Assembly (NCBI GenBank): GCA_963781785.1
Contig: CAWAHD010000002.1
Location: 2,480,001 to 2,544,000, forward strand
Direction of reading: 5' to 3'
DNA length: 64,000 nucleotides
Origin: CAWAHD01 sp963781785
Lineage (GTDB): Bacteria; Planctomycetota; Planctomycetia; Isosphaerales; Isosphaeraceae
Shown here: one piece after another, positions 39,736 through 50,189 of the stretch
How the letters are laid out: each line of letters opens with the position of its first letter
Position numbering within the stretch: position 1 is the stretch's first letter
Notes under the pieces: model-generated
Told to the model about the DNA's origin: nothing
What the model saw: only the letters and a program-made list of their open reading frames with translations
The model's database searches: none
Translations under genes and position numbers: made by a program

Positions 39736-41197
39736 GAGCCGGCTTGCTCCTCTGAACCCGGTGGTTCCACAAGCGGCAAGGTGAGCGTGAACCGGCTTCC
39801 CCGGTTCGGCTGGCTGGTCACCGCGAGTCGACCGCCAAAGAGGTGCGCCAGCCGGGCAGCGACCGACAGCCCCAGCCCCAGCCCCGACGAACCCCGGCGG
39901 CGGGCCTCCGGTGACCGGTAAAACGGCTCGAAGAGGTGCGGGATCTCCTCTGCGGCGATTCCGATACCGGAGTCTTCTACCGCGAGCGTTGCCACGTCGC
40001 GTTCACGTCCAAGCTCCACGACGATCGGGGTTCCCGGCTCGCTGTAGTTCGCCGCATTCTCCAGCAGGTTGTCTACCAGCTCGCCGAGGAGCGCGGGCTG
40101 AGCCCGGACCCAGAGAGGTCCGTTTGGGCACGCCGCGAGTCGCATGTCGCACGCTCGTGGTCCGCTCGAGCTTTGCAGGTGATCGGCGACCCACGCGAGC
40201 AACTCGATCGGCTCCAGTTGCGGCTCTTGCGCTCGGCATCGGCGCGGGCCAAAAAGAGCAGGCTCTCGACGATCTGCCGGACGTGGCGAGTCTTCGCCTG
40301 GACGAGAGTCAGCACGCGCCGGTATTCCTCGGCCGAGCGGTCCTGACGCAGCGCCAGGTCGACCTGACCCTGGATCGCGGTGAGTGGAGTTCTTAGCTGG
40401 TGCGAGGCGTCGCCCGTGAACCGGCGCTGCCGCTCGTACGACTCGTGCAGCCGGTCCAGGAGGTCGTTGAACGACCGGCCGAGCTCGTCGAGCTCATCCC
40501 CGGTGCCGGGCGCCGGCAATCGCTCGTCCAGGTCGTGGCCGCCGATCGCCCGGGCTGCCTCGGCCATCATCGTGACGGGGCGCAGTGCGCTGCGGCCGAG
40601 CCGGCGCACAGACACGAGAGCCAGTATCCAGATTGCCGCCGAGAGGCCGACGAGCGCCATTGCGAGGTTGCGCAACGTCGTCCTGACGCCCTCCTGCGAC
40701 ACGGCGGCACCGAACACCAGAGCGCGGTGCCGGCCTGTGCTCTGACCTCTGGCGTCGGATCCTTCACGGCCGCCCAGCGGCCAGTTGAGCCGGCGAGTCA
40801 TCACGCGCCACGGAATTCCCGAGAAGTCCACGCTCGACCTGGCTCGCCGGCCCGATCCCGTCTCGCCGCCCCGTTGGGCCAGGATGCGGTCCATCTCACC
40901 GGCCGACGAGCCGTCCAGCCGCTCCCCCCGGTCGTCGCCGACGCGCCAGGAGAACTGGCCTTCGATCGTCCGTCGTCCGAAGGAAAGGCTGCGCTCTTGC
41001 GGTTCCCACTCGACGCCTTCCGGGCCGATCTCCGCGGCGGCGGCCAGCGTATTCAGGGCCGCCTCCAGGCGCTCATCGGTCTGGCGATCAAGATACTTCT
41101 CGGCCATGACGTAGAGCGTGACGGAGAAGCCCACCAGGACGACGGCGAGTGTCGCCAGGACGAAGAGTGTCAGCCGTGTGCTGAGCCGCATATTCAT
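39732..41197 (-). CDS. Sensor histidine kinase (one apparent frameshift)
   Basis: Two membrane helices (near residues 8-30 and 178-196) flank a periplasmic loop; HAMP-like GHDLDERLPAPGTGDELDEL, H box FTGDASHQLRTPLTAIQGQV with the phosphoacceptor histidine, N box DNLLENAANYS, G1 VEDSGIGI and G2 GLGLGLS follow. A one-base loss near 40230 breaks the frame. The start overlaps the response-regulator stop (ATGA). The partner is the OmpR-type regulator just upstream. Confidence 0.9.
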
Positions 41198-41889
41198 GGC
41201 GCTTGACCCTTCTCGGGCCGCGCGCCGAAAAGGTAGCCGCGGCCCCGGAGGGTGTGGATCAACCGAGGCCCGTGGACCTCGAGCTTCCGCCGCAGCTCCA
41301 TGACGTGAAACTCCAGCGTGTTGGAGACGCCATCGTAGCGCTCGTCCCAGACGTGCTCGTAGATCCTTGTACGAGAGAGCACCTCGCCCGGGTGTCGCAA
41401 GAAGAAGACGAGCAGGGCTTGCTCCTTGGCGGTCAGATCAAGCCGCTGGCCCGCCCGCTCAGCCCGGTGGGTCGCCAGGTCGATGCGAACGTCCGATGCA
41501 CTCAGGATGGTTGTTGTCGCCGGGCCGTGCCGGCGAGCCAGCGCGCGGACTCGGGCCAGCAGCTCCTCGTAGTCGAACGGCTTGGAGAGGTAGTCATCGG
41601 CCCCGCTGTCCAGGCCGCGCACCTTGTCGGAAACTGCATCACGGGCGGTCAAGAACAGGACGGGCGTGGCGTGACCCGCCTGGCGAAACCGTTTGAGCAG
41701 GGTCAGGCCGTCGGTCCCCGGCAGCCACCAGTCGAGGACCACCACGTCCCAGGAGCCGTGCCGGAGGGCATGCCAGCCGTCCTCGCCATTGGCAGCGGCT
41801 TCGACCGTGTAGCCCTCCTCACGCAATCCGCGCACCACGAAATCGGCGATCTCCTCGTCGTCTTCGATGACCAGAACCTTGATACCCAT
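41194..41889 (-). CDS. OmpR/PhoB-family response regulator
   Basis: 231 aa. Receiver: acidic pair EDDEE near residues 9-13, phosphoacceptor Asp in VVVLDWWLPGTDG, FLTAR, DYLSKPF. A winged helix follows: LDLTAKEQALLVFFLRHPGEV and the C-terminal TLRGRGYLFG. Cognate of the downstream kinase. The PepSY gene is its upstream neighbour; the dyad at 42607 is a candidate binding site. Confidence 0.95.
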   Translation of the reverse strand: MGIKVLVIEDDEEIADFVVRGLREEGYTVEAAANGEDGWHALRHGSWDVVVLDWWLPGTDGLTLLKRFRQAGHATPVLFLTARDAVSDKVRGLDSGADDYLSKPFDYEELLARVRALARRHGPATTTILSASDVRIDLATHRAERAGQRLDLTAKEQALLVFFLRHPGEVLSRTRIYEHVWDERYDGVSNTLEFHVMELRRKLEVHGPRLIHTLRGRGYLFGARPEKGQAP

Positions 41890-42000
41890 GGCGAATGGCT
41901 TCTTTCCCGCCAGAGACAGCCGCCGCCCACGGCCGCGGAGCGATCCTGTCAGCCAACCCCACCTGGCGGCAGTGGCCGTCCCACGGGGCCGGCCTGCGGC

Positions 42001-42495
42001 TCAGTCCTCCCCGTCTTCCTTTTCGAGGATCTTGCCTTCCGGAGAGAGCACGACCTCGAGCGTTTTCTTGTCTTCCATCGTCAGGACAACCTCGTACTTC
42101 TTGGTCTCTTCCTCGCCCTTGAACTCGAGGATCTCCTCGGCCTTCTTCACCGTTGCCGCGGGGTACTTGGCCTCGATGGTCGAAGCCACCTTTTTGGGCA
42201 GGTCCGCTTGGGCAACCTCTGTTTCGATCTCCGTGATCTTGCCAAGGGCGGACAGGGCGACGTCGACGTTTTTCCCCTTGTTCTTAAGCGCGACCTCGTA
42301 GGTGGTCTTGCCATCCTTGGTCTCTTTCTCGGCGCCGGTCAATTCACCGGCGGGGAACTTCTTCTTTACAGCGTCGATCACAACAGTGGGCAAGTCCTTC
42401 AGAGCCACCTTCTCGTCATCGGCTCGCACGGCGGAAACGCAGCCGAGCCAGACGAGCGCCACGACGGCACCTGCGACCAGACCGATTTTCATCAT
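42001..42495 (-). CDS. Secreted PepSY-like protein
   Basis: 164 aa from ATG 42495, with AGAGGAG upstream. Signal peptide to about residue 25 (VSAVRA-DDE). Two PepSY-like repeats: KDLPTVVIDAVKKKFPAGEL and ADLPKKVASTIEAKYPAATV, each followed by a YEV(A/V)L strand. Such proteins commonly accompany OmpR-type two-component systems and act as secreted inhibitors or sensors. The gene leads the PepSY-RR-HK-monooxygenase set. Confidence 0.87.
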   Translation of the reverse strand: MMKIGLVAGAVVALVWLGCVSAVRADDEKVALKDLPTVVIDAVKKKFPAGELTGAEKETKDGKTTYEVALKNKGKNVDVALSALGKITEIETEVAQADLPKKVASTIEAKYPAATVKKAEEILEFKGEEETKKYEVVLTMEDKKTLEVVLSPEGKILEKEDGED

Positions 42496-42606
42496 CGTTA
42501 CTCCTCTTGGCTGAAACTTGAGCGCGGCGACCGCCCGGCCCGCCGAGCAAGGTCCTCCCGTGCTGGTCGCAGGATACACCAGGCTCCATCAGGGGACCAT
42601 GAGGCG

Positions 42607-42628
42607 AAGATAAGTTCGATCTTATCTT
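42607..42628. promoter_or_regulatory. Dyad AAGATAAG-N6-CTTATCTT
   Basis: Perfect 8-bp arms with a 6-bp centre in the divergent region between PepSY (start 42495) and the SBF transporter (42723). It is AT-rich in a GC-rich setting. A candidate operator for the OmpR-type regulator encoded next door, or for both divergent genes. Confidence 0.5.
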
Positions 42629-42722
42629 ACCCTCACCGTCCTCTCAGCATCGGTTGCTAGGATTGCCTCGTTGTCAGGGGAGTGGTCCCCTCCGCACGGT
42701 TTCCCGATCAAAGGACCGAACG

Positions 42723-43771
42723 ATGGACGCACGCGGGACGGTTTCGCATTTCCTGCACCGTCACTTGCTGGGGCTGATTGTCCTGAGCTATGCCCTTGCC
42801 GCCATCTGTCCGGCACTTGGGCTCTGGCTCAAGGAGGTCCGGATCCTGGGAGTCGCCCACGGCAACGCCGGATCGGCCGTCTCCGTGCCGACTTTACTTC
42901 TCTCGTTCCTGCTGTTCCACGCGGGGCTGAGGGGTGCGCGGCCAGCGGGTGCGTGAGATGACCCGCAGGCCAACCGTGCTGCTGGTCGGTCTGGTCGCCA
43001 ATCTGGCAGTTCCCCTGGCGTACATCCTGACGATCATGCCCATCGTGAGCACCTGGCACAACCCCCGCGAGGCAGGGATCGTCTTGCTCGGGCTCGCCCT
43101 GGTCGCGGCGATGCCCGTGGCTGGCTCTTCGACCGGCTGGGCGCAGCACTCGGGTGGCGACATGACTCTGAGTCTGGGCCTGGTCCTGGCCTCGACATTG
43201 CTCAGTCCGCTCACGACTCCGGCCGCCTTCAGGCTGCTGGGAGCGGCAGCTCCCGATGGCCTGGCCGCGGAACTGCGCCTCCTCGCCGACAGCCATGCCG
43301 GGGCCTTCCTCGCACTCTGGGTACTGATGCCGTCGATCGCGGGAATTCTGGTCGGTGCGATCATGGGACAGGCACGCGCGCTCGCCGTCGATCGGCGCTT
43401 GAAGCCGGTTGGACCGGTCGTGCTCCTCTTGCTCTGCTACACCAACGCATGCGCCTGTTTGCCCAAGGCCCTTGGCAATCCCGACTGGGATTTTCTGGCC
43501 ATCACCACCGGCTTCGCCGTGGGGTTGTGCGTCCTGACCTTCACCTCGGGCCATCTGCTGGGCCGCCTGCTCGGAGCCGACCGCGAGGCGCGCGGCGCTC
43601 GTCTTCGGGATGGGGATGAACAACAACGGGACGGGCCTGGTCCTGGCATCGGTCACTCTGGCCTCGCAGCCGCTGGTGCTGTTGCCGATCATCGCCTACA
43701 ACCTTGTGCAACATCTGGCAGCGAGCTGCGCCAGCTCACTGGTGGGCGGTGGCTCCCCTTCAAGAGGTTAG
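42723..43771 (+). CDS. Bile acid:sodium symporter (SBF)-family transporter (two apparent frameshifts)
   Basis: Reads in three frames with switches near 42945 and 43590. Hydrophobic segments: LIVLSYALAAICPALGLWL, TLLLSFLLFHAGLR, VLLVGLVANLAVPLAYILTI, ALVAAMPVAGSSTGWAQHSG, LALWVLMPSIAGILVGAIMG, VVLLLLCYTNACACL. The last frame gives LVFGMGMNNNGTGLVLAS, the conserved helix-break motif of SBF carriers, and ends with TAG at 43771. Organic-anion/Na+ symporter; substrate unknown. Confidence 0.83.
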
Positions 43772-43916
43772 CCACCGCCGCGCTGGCCCGGGCCTCGGGC
43801 TGGCCACGGGGGTTGTTCGAGGGGGATCACGACGTCGATGCTGGGTTCGCCGGGATTTGATGCGCAAACGGTAGGGGCCCGAAGTGAGCCCTTGCCGTTC
43901 GCCGGATTGGCCGCGC

Positions 43917-44450
43917 TCACTTGACAGATATCTCGTACCGGATGAACCCGAGCAGGTCGCCCTTCTTCACACCGTGGCACGTCGCGCATTTCTTGGTCAC
44001 GGCCGGTACGACGGTCGCGGCGTAGAGTTTGCGTTCCGGCCCTTTACCTTCGATCTCCTCGAAATAAAGCTTTCCCGCTTGCATCGCGAGTGCGGCCCGC
44101 TTCTCGAAGTCGGTTCGCGGCAGGTTCGCCTCGTTTTGCGGATTGCCGGACGCGTCGACAAGCTTGGCTTTGTGCCACCCACTCTTCTCCATGGCGGCGA
44201 AGACCTCCTTTGCGACCTTGATCGCCGGCGGGCCGTCGTACTTGTTCGTGATCGACACGACCGCGTTCTTGTACAACTCGTCGAGCATCTTGACCTGCTC
44301 CCGTGTTCGCTCCAGGGCGGGATCGGCCGCGGGCCCGCTCGCGCGCAGGAGCGGTCCCGACAAGGCTGCACCGAGAACGACGGCCGATGTCGCGGCTGCG
44401 ATCGATCCCACACCCAGAAGGGCCCCGCGGCCCAGTTTTGTCGTCATCAT
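43917..44450 (-). CDS. DUF3365 (Tll0287-like) heme-binding secreted protein
   Basis: 177 aa; AAGGA precedes ATG 44450. An N-terminal hydrophobic leader is followed by a DUF3365 domain ending with KKCATCHGVKKGDLLGF, a CxxCH c-type heme motif. These domains bind heme and are often sensory. It is the last gene of the nitric-oxide-reductase cluster and may be its redox partner or sensor. Confidence 0.87.
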   Translation of the reverse strand: MMTTKLGRGALLGVGSIAAATSAVVLGAALSGPLLRASGPAADPALERTREQVKMLDELYKNAVVSITNKYDGPPAIKVAKEVFAAMEKSGWHKAKLVDASGNPQNEANLPRTDFEKRAALAMQAGKLYFEEIEGKGPERKLYAATVVPAVTKKCATCHGVKKGDLLGFIRYEISVK

Positions 44451-44568
44451 CGCTTCCTTTGTCGATTGAGGATTGGGACCGGCGGGTCGGCCGCCGGTCG
44501 CTACAGGGACTGAAACGGGAACACGTTGAGAGTCGCAGCCAGAAGCGCCGGCTGTCTCGCCCGTGCGG

Positions 44569-45176
44569 CTACGGGACGGGCAAGTCGCCGTCGAAGAGCC
44601 ACGGTTCGTCGGGAACAGCTTTCGCGAACGGATCCGGCTCTTGGCCTGACTCTTCCCGGCCGTTGCGGGCGTCGAGCCAGAGCAAGACGAGACTGATCGC
44701 GGTTGCGATCACCAGCAGCCAAACGCCCGGCTTGTTCCACCAGGCGAGTACGCCCCCCGCCGAGAACGCCAGCGCCACCGCGAGGATGACCAACGAGAGC
44801 CAGCGGTGAAACCGGCCGACATCGGTCTCGTGAAACTCGGCGAGCGAGCGATAGACGTGCCGGCCCGCGTCGTGCGGGCGCAGAACGCCTTGAGCACGCA
44901 ATCGTTGCAGGTCGAAGCCGGGGCCTTGTAGATAGCCAGCTTGTTCCGGTCGTCGAAGGTGTGCAGGGTCAGTAATTCCCCCTGCGGGCACTCGTATCGG
45001 TCGAGCTCCATGTCATAGGCGAACCCGGTGTGCGCATAGCGCTCTGCGCGGTGAAAGTGAGCCCTCGCCACGCGCTTCAGGAGCCAGCCGCCCAGCCACA
45101 GTACCAGCACGTAGAAGAGGAGCAACACCAGCCCCAGGTCGAGCGTGAAGCCCCAGGCGGTCACTGTCGGCAGCAT
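44569..45176 (-). CDS. Membrane protein with C-x2-C cluster in the NO-reductase cluster (one apparent frameshift)
   Basis: No family recognised with certainty. An N-terminal transmembrane helix (LVLLLFYVLVLWLGG) leads to a soluble part with RYECPQGELLTL and APASTCNDCVLKAFC, a four-cysteine set (C...C-x2-C-x5-C) that resembles the zinc-like cysteine region of IS1182 transposases. After a one-base loss near 44875 the chain continues PHDAGRHVYRSLAEFHETD and two more transmembrane helices (LSLVILAVALAFSAGG, VWLLVIATAISLVLL). 43 nt downstream of NorZ. Possibly an assembly factor; that is a guess. Confidence 0.7.
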
Positions 45177-45219
45177 CGAGTGAGCTCCTCTTGCGCGGAT
45201 CGGTTCGGTGGCCCCTCGG

Positions 45220-47515
45220 TCAGCCCCGCCCGGCAGTACCGGCTGGACTGATTTCGGTGTACAGCGTGGCCTCGAGAGGTGTGCCCGTCTGGTCCGCCGG
45301 ATCCATGGTCTTGCGCGTCCGCAGCGCGACCTTGAGGGTCAGCCAGACCAAAGGGGCGGAGCCGGCCATGAACACCACGTCGCCCGGCATCCGCGCCCAC
45401 GCCAGCCAGGGATAATTCCGAAACCACTCGGTCCGCGCGTGCCAGTAACCATTGGTGACAACGTCGCCAAGCTGGAGGACGCCCAGCGGAAACAGGTGCC
45501 CGAGGATCATCAGCATCAACCCGACGTTCGTCGCCCAGAACGAAAAACGCACCAGTCCCTCGCTCCAGTCCTCGGGCCGCGCCAGGTAGCGGGTGCAGAA
45601 CACGAGCAAGGCCAGAGCCAGCATGCCGTACACGCCCATGAAGGCTGCGTGACCATGGTTCGAAGTGAGCAGCGTGCCGATCTCGTAGTAGCTGACGATC
45701 GGCATGTTGATGAGGAAACCAAAGACCCCCGCCCCGAGGAAATTCCAGAACCCGACCGAGGCCAGGAACAGGACCGCCCAGCGGTGGGGAAACGCCGCAC
45801 CCCCGGCGACCTGCTGCCGATTGCCGAGCTGGAGAAACGCCCAGGCCTCGACCGTCAGCAACGTGAGCGGGATGACCTCGGCCGCCGAAAAGAACGCCCC
45901 GAGGGCCATTTCGACGGCCGGTCCTCCGCTGAAATAGCAGTGGTGGAGCGTTCCGACCACACCGCCGACCGAGTAGAGCATCACGTCAAAATAGATCAGT
46001 CGCGTGGCGAATCGTTCCGAGACGATTCCCATGAGCACGAAGATCAAGGCCACGAGCATCGTCGTGAACAGTTCCAGAAAGTCCTCGACCCAGAGATGGA
46101 CGACCCAGAACCGCCAGAAGTCGCCGATCGCGAACGTCGACTGAGTGTGGGTCATCAGGCCGATCGCGTAGAACGCGGGGATCGATAGCGAGCTGTAGAG
46201 GAACAGCCAGGGAAGGTTGCCTCTGCTCTCGATGGCCAGGCGGGGGCGTAAGCCGCGGTAGATGATGATCACCCAGAGCACCATTCCGGCGATGAGCAGA
46301 TACATCCAGAAGCGCCCGAGATCAAGGTATTCCCATCCCTGCGCTCCGAAGACCGACCGGAGCGCGCGGGGCAAGAGCCCGTGGTAGCTCAGGAACTCTC
46401 CCCCCAGGCTGCCGAAGACGACAACCGCCAGCGCGCCCAGCAGCAGGGCGGCGAGCAAACCCTGGCCGCGCGGCTCGCGCCCGGCGATCAGCGGCGCAAG
46501 GAAGATCCCGGCGGCCAGGTAGGCCGTCGCCACGAAGAAGATCGCCATCTGGAGGTGCCACGTTCGGGTCAGGTTGTACGGCAAGTATCGGGGCAGGTCG
46601 ATCCCGAAGAAGCCACCGGCCTCGACCATGTAATGCACGGTCGCGCCCCCGATCAGGTTCTGCAGGAGGAAAAGCACCGCCACGACCAGGAAGAACCAGG
46701 CAGTCACGCGCTGGGCTGGGCTCAAGGCGACGGAGGCCGGCGGCACGAACCGCACTTTTCGCTCTTCGGTCTCGTGCCAGCCGACCAAATGGAAATGGCG
46801 GCCGTACATGCCCAGCACGAGCCCGCTTCCGCCCAGAAGGGTCACCAGGGAGAGGGCGCTCCACATGATTGCGTCGCCGGTGAGTGTGTTGCCAACCAGC
46901 TCGTCGGGGGGCCAGTTGTTTGTGTACGAGTAGGTCTTGCCCGGCCGGCGCAACGCCTGTCCAGGCCGTCCAGGCGATGAACGCCGTGATCGCGCGGGCG
47001 TCGGCGGCCTCGGCGATCATGCCCGGCTTGAGGCCCTCGCCGCTCACCTGTCGGTGATAAACCAGATCGCTGAAGTGCTGGTGGATCTCATCGAAGGCCG
47101 CCGCCTGAGCGTCGGTCCAGACGAGCGTCCCTGTCTGCGGGTCGTACCGATTGGCTTGCAGTTCGCGCATGGTCCGCCCACGCGCAGCCTCGTTATCGCC
47201 GTACCGCCTGTTCATGTACAAGGCCATCCGATGCAGGTAGTCGGCCGTGAAATCCGGACCGAGATACGCCCCGTGTCCATAGACGGTGCCATACTGCATG
47301 AGACCGTACGTGAGAAACTGCTCCTGCCCGTCGAGGATTTGCTGCTTCGTGAAGAGCGCGTTCCCCGTCTCGTCCACGATCCGTTCGGGGATCGGGGCGT
47401 AGTCCTGGTAAATGCGGATCGCCGAGAACGTGAGGAGCGAGAACCCGATGATGAACGTGACGATCGATCCCTGTAACCAGAGCGGCGAGACCGTCATCGG
47501 TCGGCGATTTGTCAT
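45220..47515 (-). CDS. norZ: Quinol-dependent nitric oxide reductase (one apparent frameshift)
   Basis: The N-terminal half (FTKQQILDGQEQFLTYGLMQ) is the quinol-type extension; after an extra base near 46950 the frame continues RRPGKTYSYTNNWPPDEL into a heme-copper-oxidase-like membrane core. HLWVEDFLELFTTM has the metal-binding His and Glu, and GTLHHCYFSG and TSNHGHAAFMG further histidines for the hemes and FeB. It reduces 2 NO to N2O at the membrane using quinol. Upstream is the NsrR-like regulator; downstream are a membrane protein and a heme protein. Confidence 0.93.
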
Positions 47516-47690
47516 GCTCGTTGATCCTGCTCAAGGGAGGAGAGTCGTCGAAAACCACGAGAAGCCGGCGCGAGACTCGATCGTTGTGCACCGGCCCAGG
47601 CGAATCCGGGTCAGCCGCCGTTTCATTAAAGTGGCACGATGTAATTATGTTTTTTCGTTGTATCTGCACTTGTTTCGGTACGCGTCTGGG

Positions 47691-48182
47691 TCATGGGCTG
47701 GCGCGGCTGTCATTCTCCGACCGCCTATCGAACCTGGCGCTGCGCCTGAGCGACTCGCCCAAAAGGTGCACCAAGTCCGACCGCCGCGAGACGAGATCAT
47801 CGAGGTTGTATTCATCCAAGGTCTTCAGAAATGCCTGCTGGGCGCGGAAGAGCGCCCCCTTCAATCCGCAGGCCGGGGCGATTGGACACGTGTTTGTCGC
47901 GGGGTCGAAGCATTCGACGAGGTTGAAATGAGGCTCGGTGCGGCGGACCAGCCAGCCGACGTTGATCTCCGCCGGGCGCACCGCCAGCCGCATGCCGCCG
48001 CCGCGCCCGCGCTGCGACTCGACCACCCCCAGCTCGGTCAACATCTGCACAACTTTCACCAGATGATGCCGCGAGATCCTGTACGCCCGGCTGACCTGAT
48101 CAACCGAGACCAGATTCTCGGGGTGACAGGCCAGGTAGAGCACCAGCCGCAAGCTGTAGTCAGAAAATTGGGTTATGTGCAC
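47691..48182 (-). CDS. Rrf2-family (NsrR-like) transcriptional regulator
   Basis: 163 aa from GTG 48182, with GAGGTG upstream (a further in-frame start at 48221 adds 13 residues). ITQFSDYSLRLVLYLA is the usual Rrf2/NsrR opening, followed by the winged helix (YRISRHHLVKVVQML) and CFDPATNTCPIAPACGLKG, whose three cysteines are the Fe-S ligands of NsrR. NsrR senses NO through the cluster. Located just upstream of norZ on the same strand and divergent from the secreted CxxCH protein, so both may be its targets. Confidence 0.9.
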   Translation of the reverse strand: MHITQFSDYSLRLVLYLACHPENLVSVDQVSRAYRISRHHLVKVVQMLTELGVVESQRGRGGGMRLAVRPAEINVGWLVRRTEPHFNLVECFDPATNTCPIAPACGLKGALFRAQQAFLKTLDEYNLDDLVSRRSDLVHLLGESLRRSARFDRRSENDSRASP

Positions 48183-48230
48183 AGAAGCACCTCGAGACAC
48201 TCGGTAGCCCGGAGAAATCAAGTCGGCCGG

Positions 48231-48258
48231 TTGACAGACGGCTGTGGTCGTATAATAT
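48231..48258 (+). promoter_or_regulatory. Sigma-70-like promoter upstream of 48373
   Basis: TTGACA (48231) and TATAAT (48251) or the overlapping TAATAT (48253), spacing 14 or 16. It reads towards the secreted protein at 48373. The 9-bp palindrome ATTCAGAAT just after it (about 48261-48269) could be a regulator site. Confidence 0.55.
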
Positions 48259-48372
48259 GGATTCAGAATACAAATTACAAGTCTGTCCCTGTGACCGGGT
48301 ACTCGACCTGGATTCGGGACCTGGGGACGAATCGGGCCGGACGCTCGTCGAAAGTACGGATGAGGCAGATTG

Positions 48373-49737
48373 ATGGCTGACTTTCACCCTGGACGGGCAC
48401 ACGGCGGCGCAGCCGTTGGTCTGCGGCGAGGACGCGGCGTCCTCCTGATCGGATTGGCGGCGCTCGCGGCGGGAAGGGCCCCTGCCCAGGATATCGAGCG
48501 TGCCCCGATCAATTATAGCGCGGCGACGCCGAGGAATGCGGTCACGAAGCTCCGGGAACGACTCGCCACGGGCACGGCGAAGCTCGATTTCGAGCCGGAC
48601 CACGGCTACCTGCGGTCGCTGCTGGGTGTACTCGACATTCCCGAGTCGTCGCAGGTGCTCGTCTTCTCGAAGACGAGCCTCCAGCGCGAGCGGATCTCAC
48701 CCGAGACTCCGCGCGCCATTTACTTCAATGACGACGTGATGGTCGGCTTCTGCCGCGGCGGTCAGGTGATGGAGATCGCGGCGGCCGACGACCTGATCGG
48801 CACGGCGTTCTATACGCTCGACCAGACGCGCGACGAGAAGCCGGTTCCGGATCGACAGACCGAGTCGTGCCTGCTCTGCCACAGCTCATCGGCCAACCAG
48901 GGGTTCCCCGGGCATCTCGTCCGTTCCCTCTATGTCGACCGCCAGGGCACTCCGCTCCTTGCCAGCGGTTCGTTCCGGACCGATCACACCAGCCCGCTCG
49001 TCGAGCGGTGGGGAGGTTGGTATGTGTCCGGCACGAGCGGCGGCCAGAAGCACATGGGGAACATGATCTGCCAGGAACCGACCAGACCCAGGGCGATCGA
49101 CAACGCCGATGGAGTGAACGTGACTGACTTGAAGGATCGGTTCACAACCTCCTTCTATCTGACGCCGCACAGCGACATCGTTGCGCTCATGGTGCTTGAG
49201 CACCAAACCGGAATGCTCAACCGCCTGGCCCGCGCCGGGATGGAGACGCGCATGGCGCTCCATTACGAGCAGGAGATTAACGAGGCGCTCGGCCAACCGG
49301 CCAACGAGCCGTCCGACAGCGCCCGGTCCCGAATCAAGAGCGCCTCTGAGGCGGTCGTCGAATACATGCTGTTCCACGACGAGACTCGCCTGACCGACCG
49401 GGTCAAAGGGACGTCGTCATTCGCGTCCGACTTCGCTCGACGCGGCCCGCGCGACAAGAAGGGCCGATCGCTCCGTGATCTCGACCTCAAAACGCGGCTA
49501 TTCCGTTACCCGTGCAGCTACCTGATCTACTCCCGGGCCTTTGATACCCTTCCCGCCGCGGCAAAAGAGCACGTCTATCGGCGGCTCTGGGAGATCCTGA
49601 ACGACCGTGGAACCGAGAAGGACGACCCTCATCTCGCCGCGGACGATCGCGAGGCGATCCTGGAGATTCTCCGCGAGACGAAGCGGGATCTGCCGGAATA
49701 CTGGAGTCCGGTGCCGTGGGAACCCGGCTCTCGCTGA
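48373..49737 (+). CDS. Secreted protein with one CxxCH heme motif
   Basis: 454 aa from ATG 48373. A signal peptide ends near APAQ-DIER. The heme-type motif ESCLLCHSSS lies near residue 175, followed by GFPGHLVRSLYVDRQGTPLL and WGGWYVSGTSGGQKHMGNM. The remaining beta/helical part has no named domain known to me. One CxxCH suggests a c-type cytochrome-like electron carrier or oxidase. Divergent from the NsrR-like gene, so a link to NO response is likely but unproven. Confidence 0.78.
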   Translation: MADFHPGRAHGGAAVGLRRGRGVLLIGLAALAAGRAPAQDIERAPINYSAATPRNAVTKLRERLATGTAKLDFEPDHGYLRSLLGVLDIPESSQVLVFSKTSLQRERISPETPRAIYFNDDVMVGFCRGGQVMEIAAADDLIGTAFYTLDQTRDEKPVPDRQTESCLLCHSSSANQGFPGHLVRSLYVDRQGTPLLASGSFRTDHTSPLVERWGGWYVSGTSGGQKHMGNMICQEPTRPRAIDNADGVNVTDLKDRFTTSFYLTPHSDIVALMVLEHQTGMLNRLARAGMETRMALHYEQEINEALGQPANEPSDSARSRIKSASEAVVEYMLFHDETRLTDRVKGTSSFASDFARRGPRDKKGRSLRDLDLKTRLFRYPCSYLIYSRAFDTLPAAAKEHVYRRLWEILNDRGTEKDDPHLAADDREAILEILRETKRDLPEYWSPVPWEPGSR

Positions 49738-49805
49738 CCGCGGCCGGTGTGATATGATCGCACGAGGCAGAAAACCTCGAACGAGGTCTCGCGAGATGAC
49801 CGGCG

Positions 49806-50162
49806 ATGGCGGAGATTCGCTTGAAGCGGGCTTACGAGCAGCCCGCGGCCGATGACGGCGTGCGGATTCTCGTGGAACGGCTCTGGCCGCGCGGGCTGAC
49901 CAAGGAGCGCGCCGCCCTGGATCACTGGATGAAAGACGTCGCCCCCAGCCAGGAGCTGCGCCGGTGGTTTAACCACGAACCGGCCAGGTGGAGCGAGTTC
50001 CAGAGGCGCTATCGGGCTGAGCTCGAGCAAAACCAGGACGCGGTCAAGGACCTGCGCAAGAAGTGCGGGGGCGGGATTGTCACATTCGTGTACGCCGCGC
50101 GCGACGAGGAGCACAACAGCGCCCGTCTCCTCAGGGATTTTCTCGAGCACCACGCCTCCTGA
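49806..50162 (+). CDS. DUF488 (YeaO-like) protein
   Basis: 118 aa. RLKRAYEQPAADDGVRILVE, RLWPRGLTKERAALDHWMKD, EFQRRYRAEL and VTFVYAARDEEHN are the conserved strands of DUF488. Function unknown; a ferritin-like or DNA-binding role has not been shown. Not obviously linked to its neighbours. Confidence 0.92.
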   Translation: MAEIRLKRAYEQPAADDGVRILVERLWPRGLTKERAALDHWMKDVAPSQELRRWFNHEPARWSEFQRRYRAELEQNQDAVKDLRKKCGGGIVTFVYAARDEEHNSARLLRDFLEHHAS

Positions 50163-50189
50163 TGGGCCGGCAGCCACGCCCAATGCACC

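Noticed and set aside
44569..45176. Transposase fragment (IS1182-like cysteine pattern)
   Set aside because: Only the cysteine pattern is similar; the protein has three membrane helices, no DDE core and lies in the norZ cluster.
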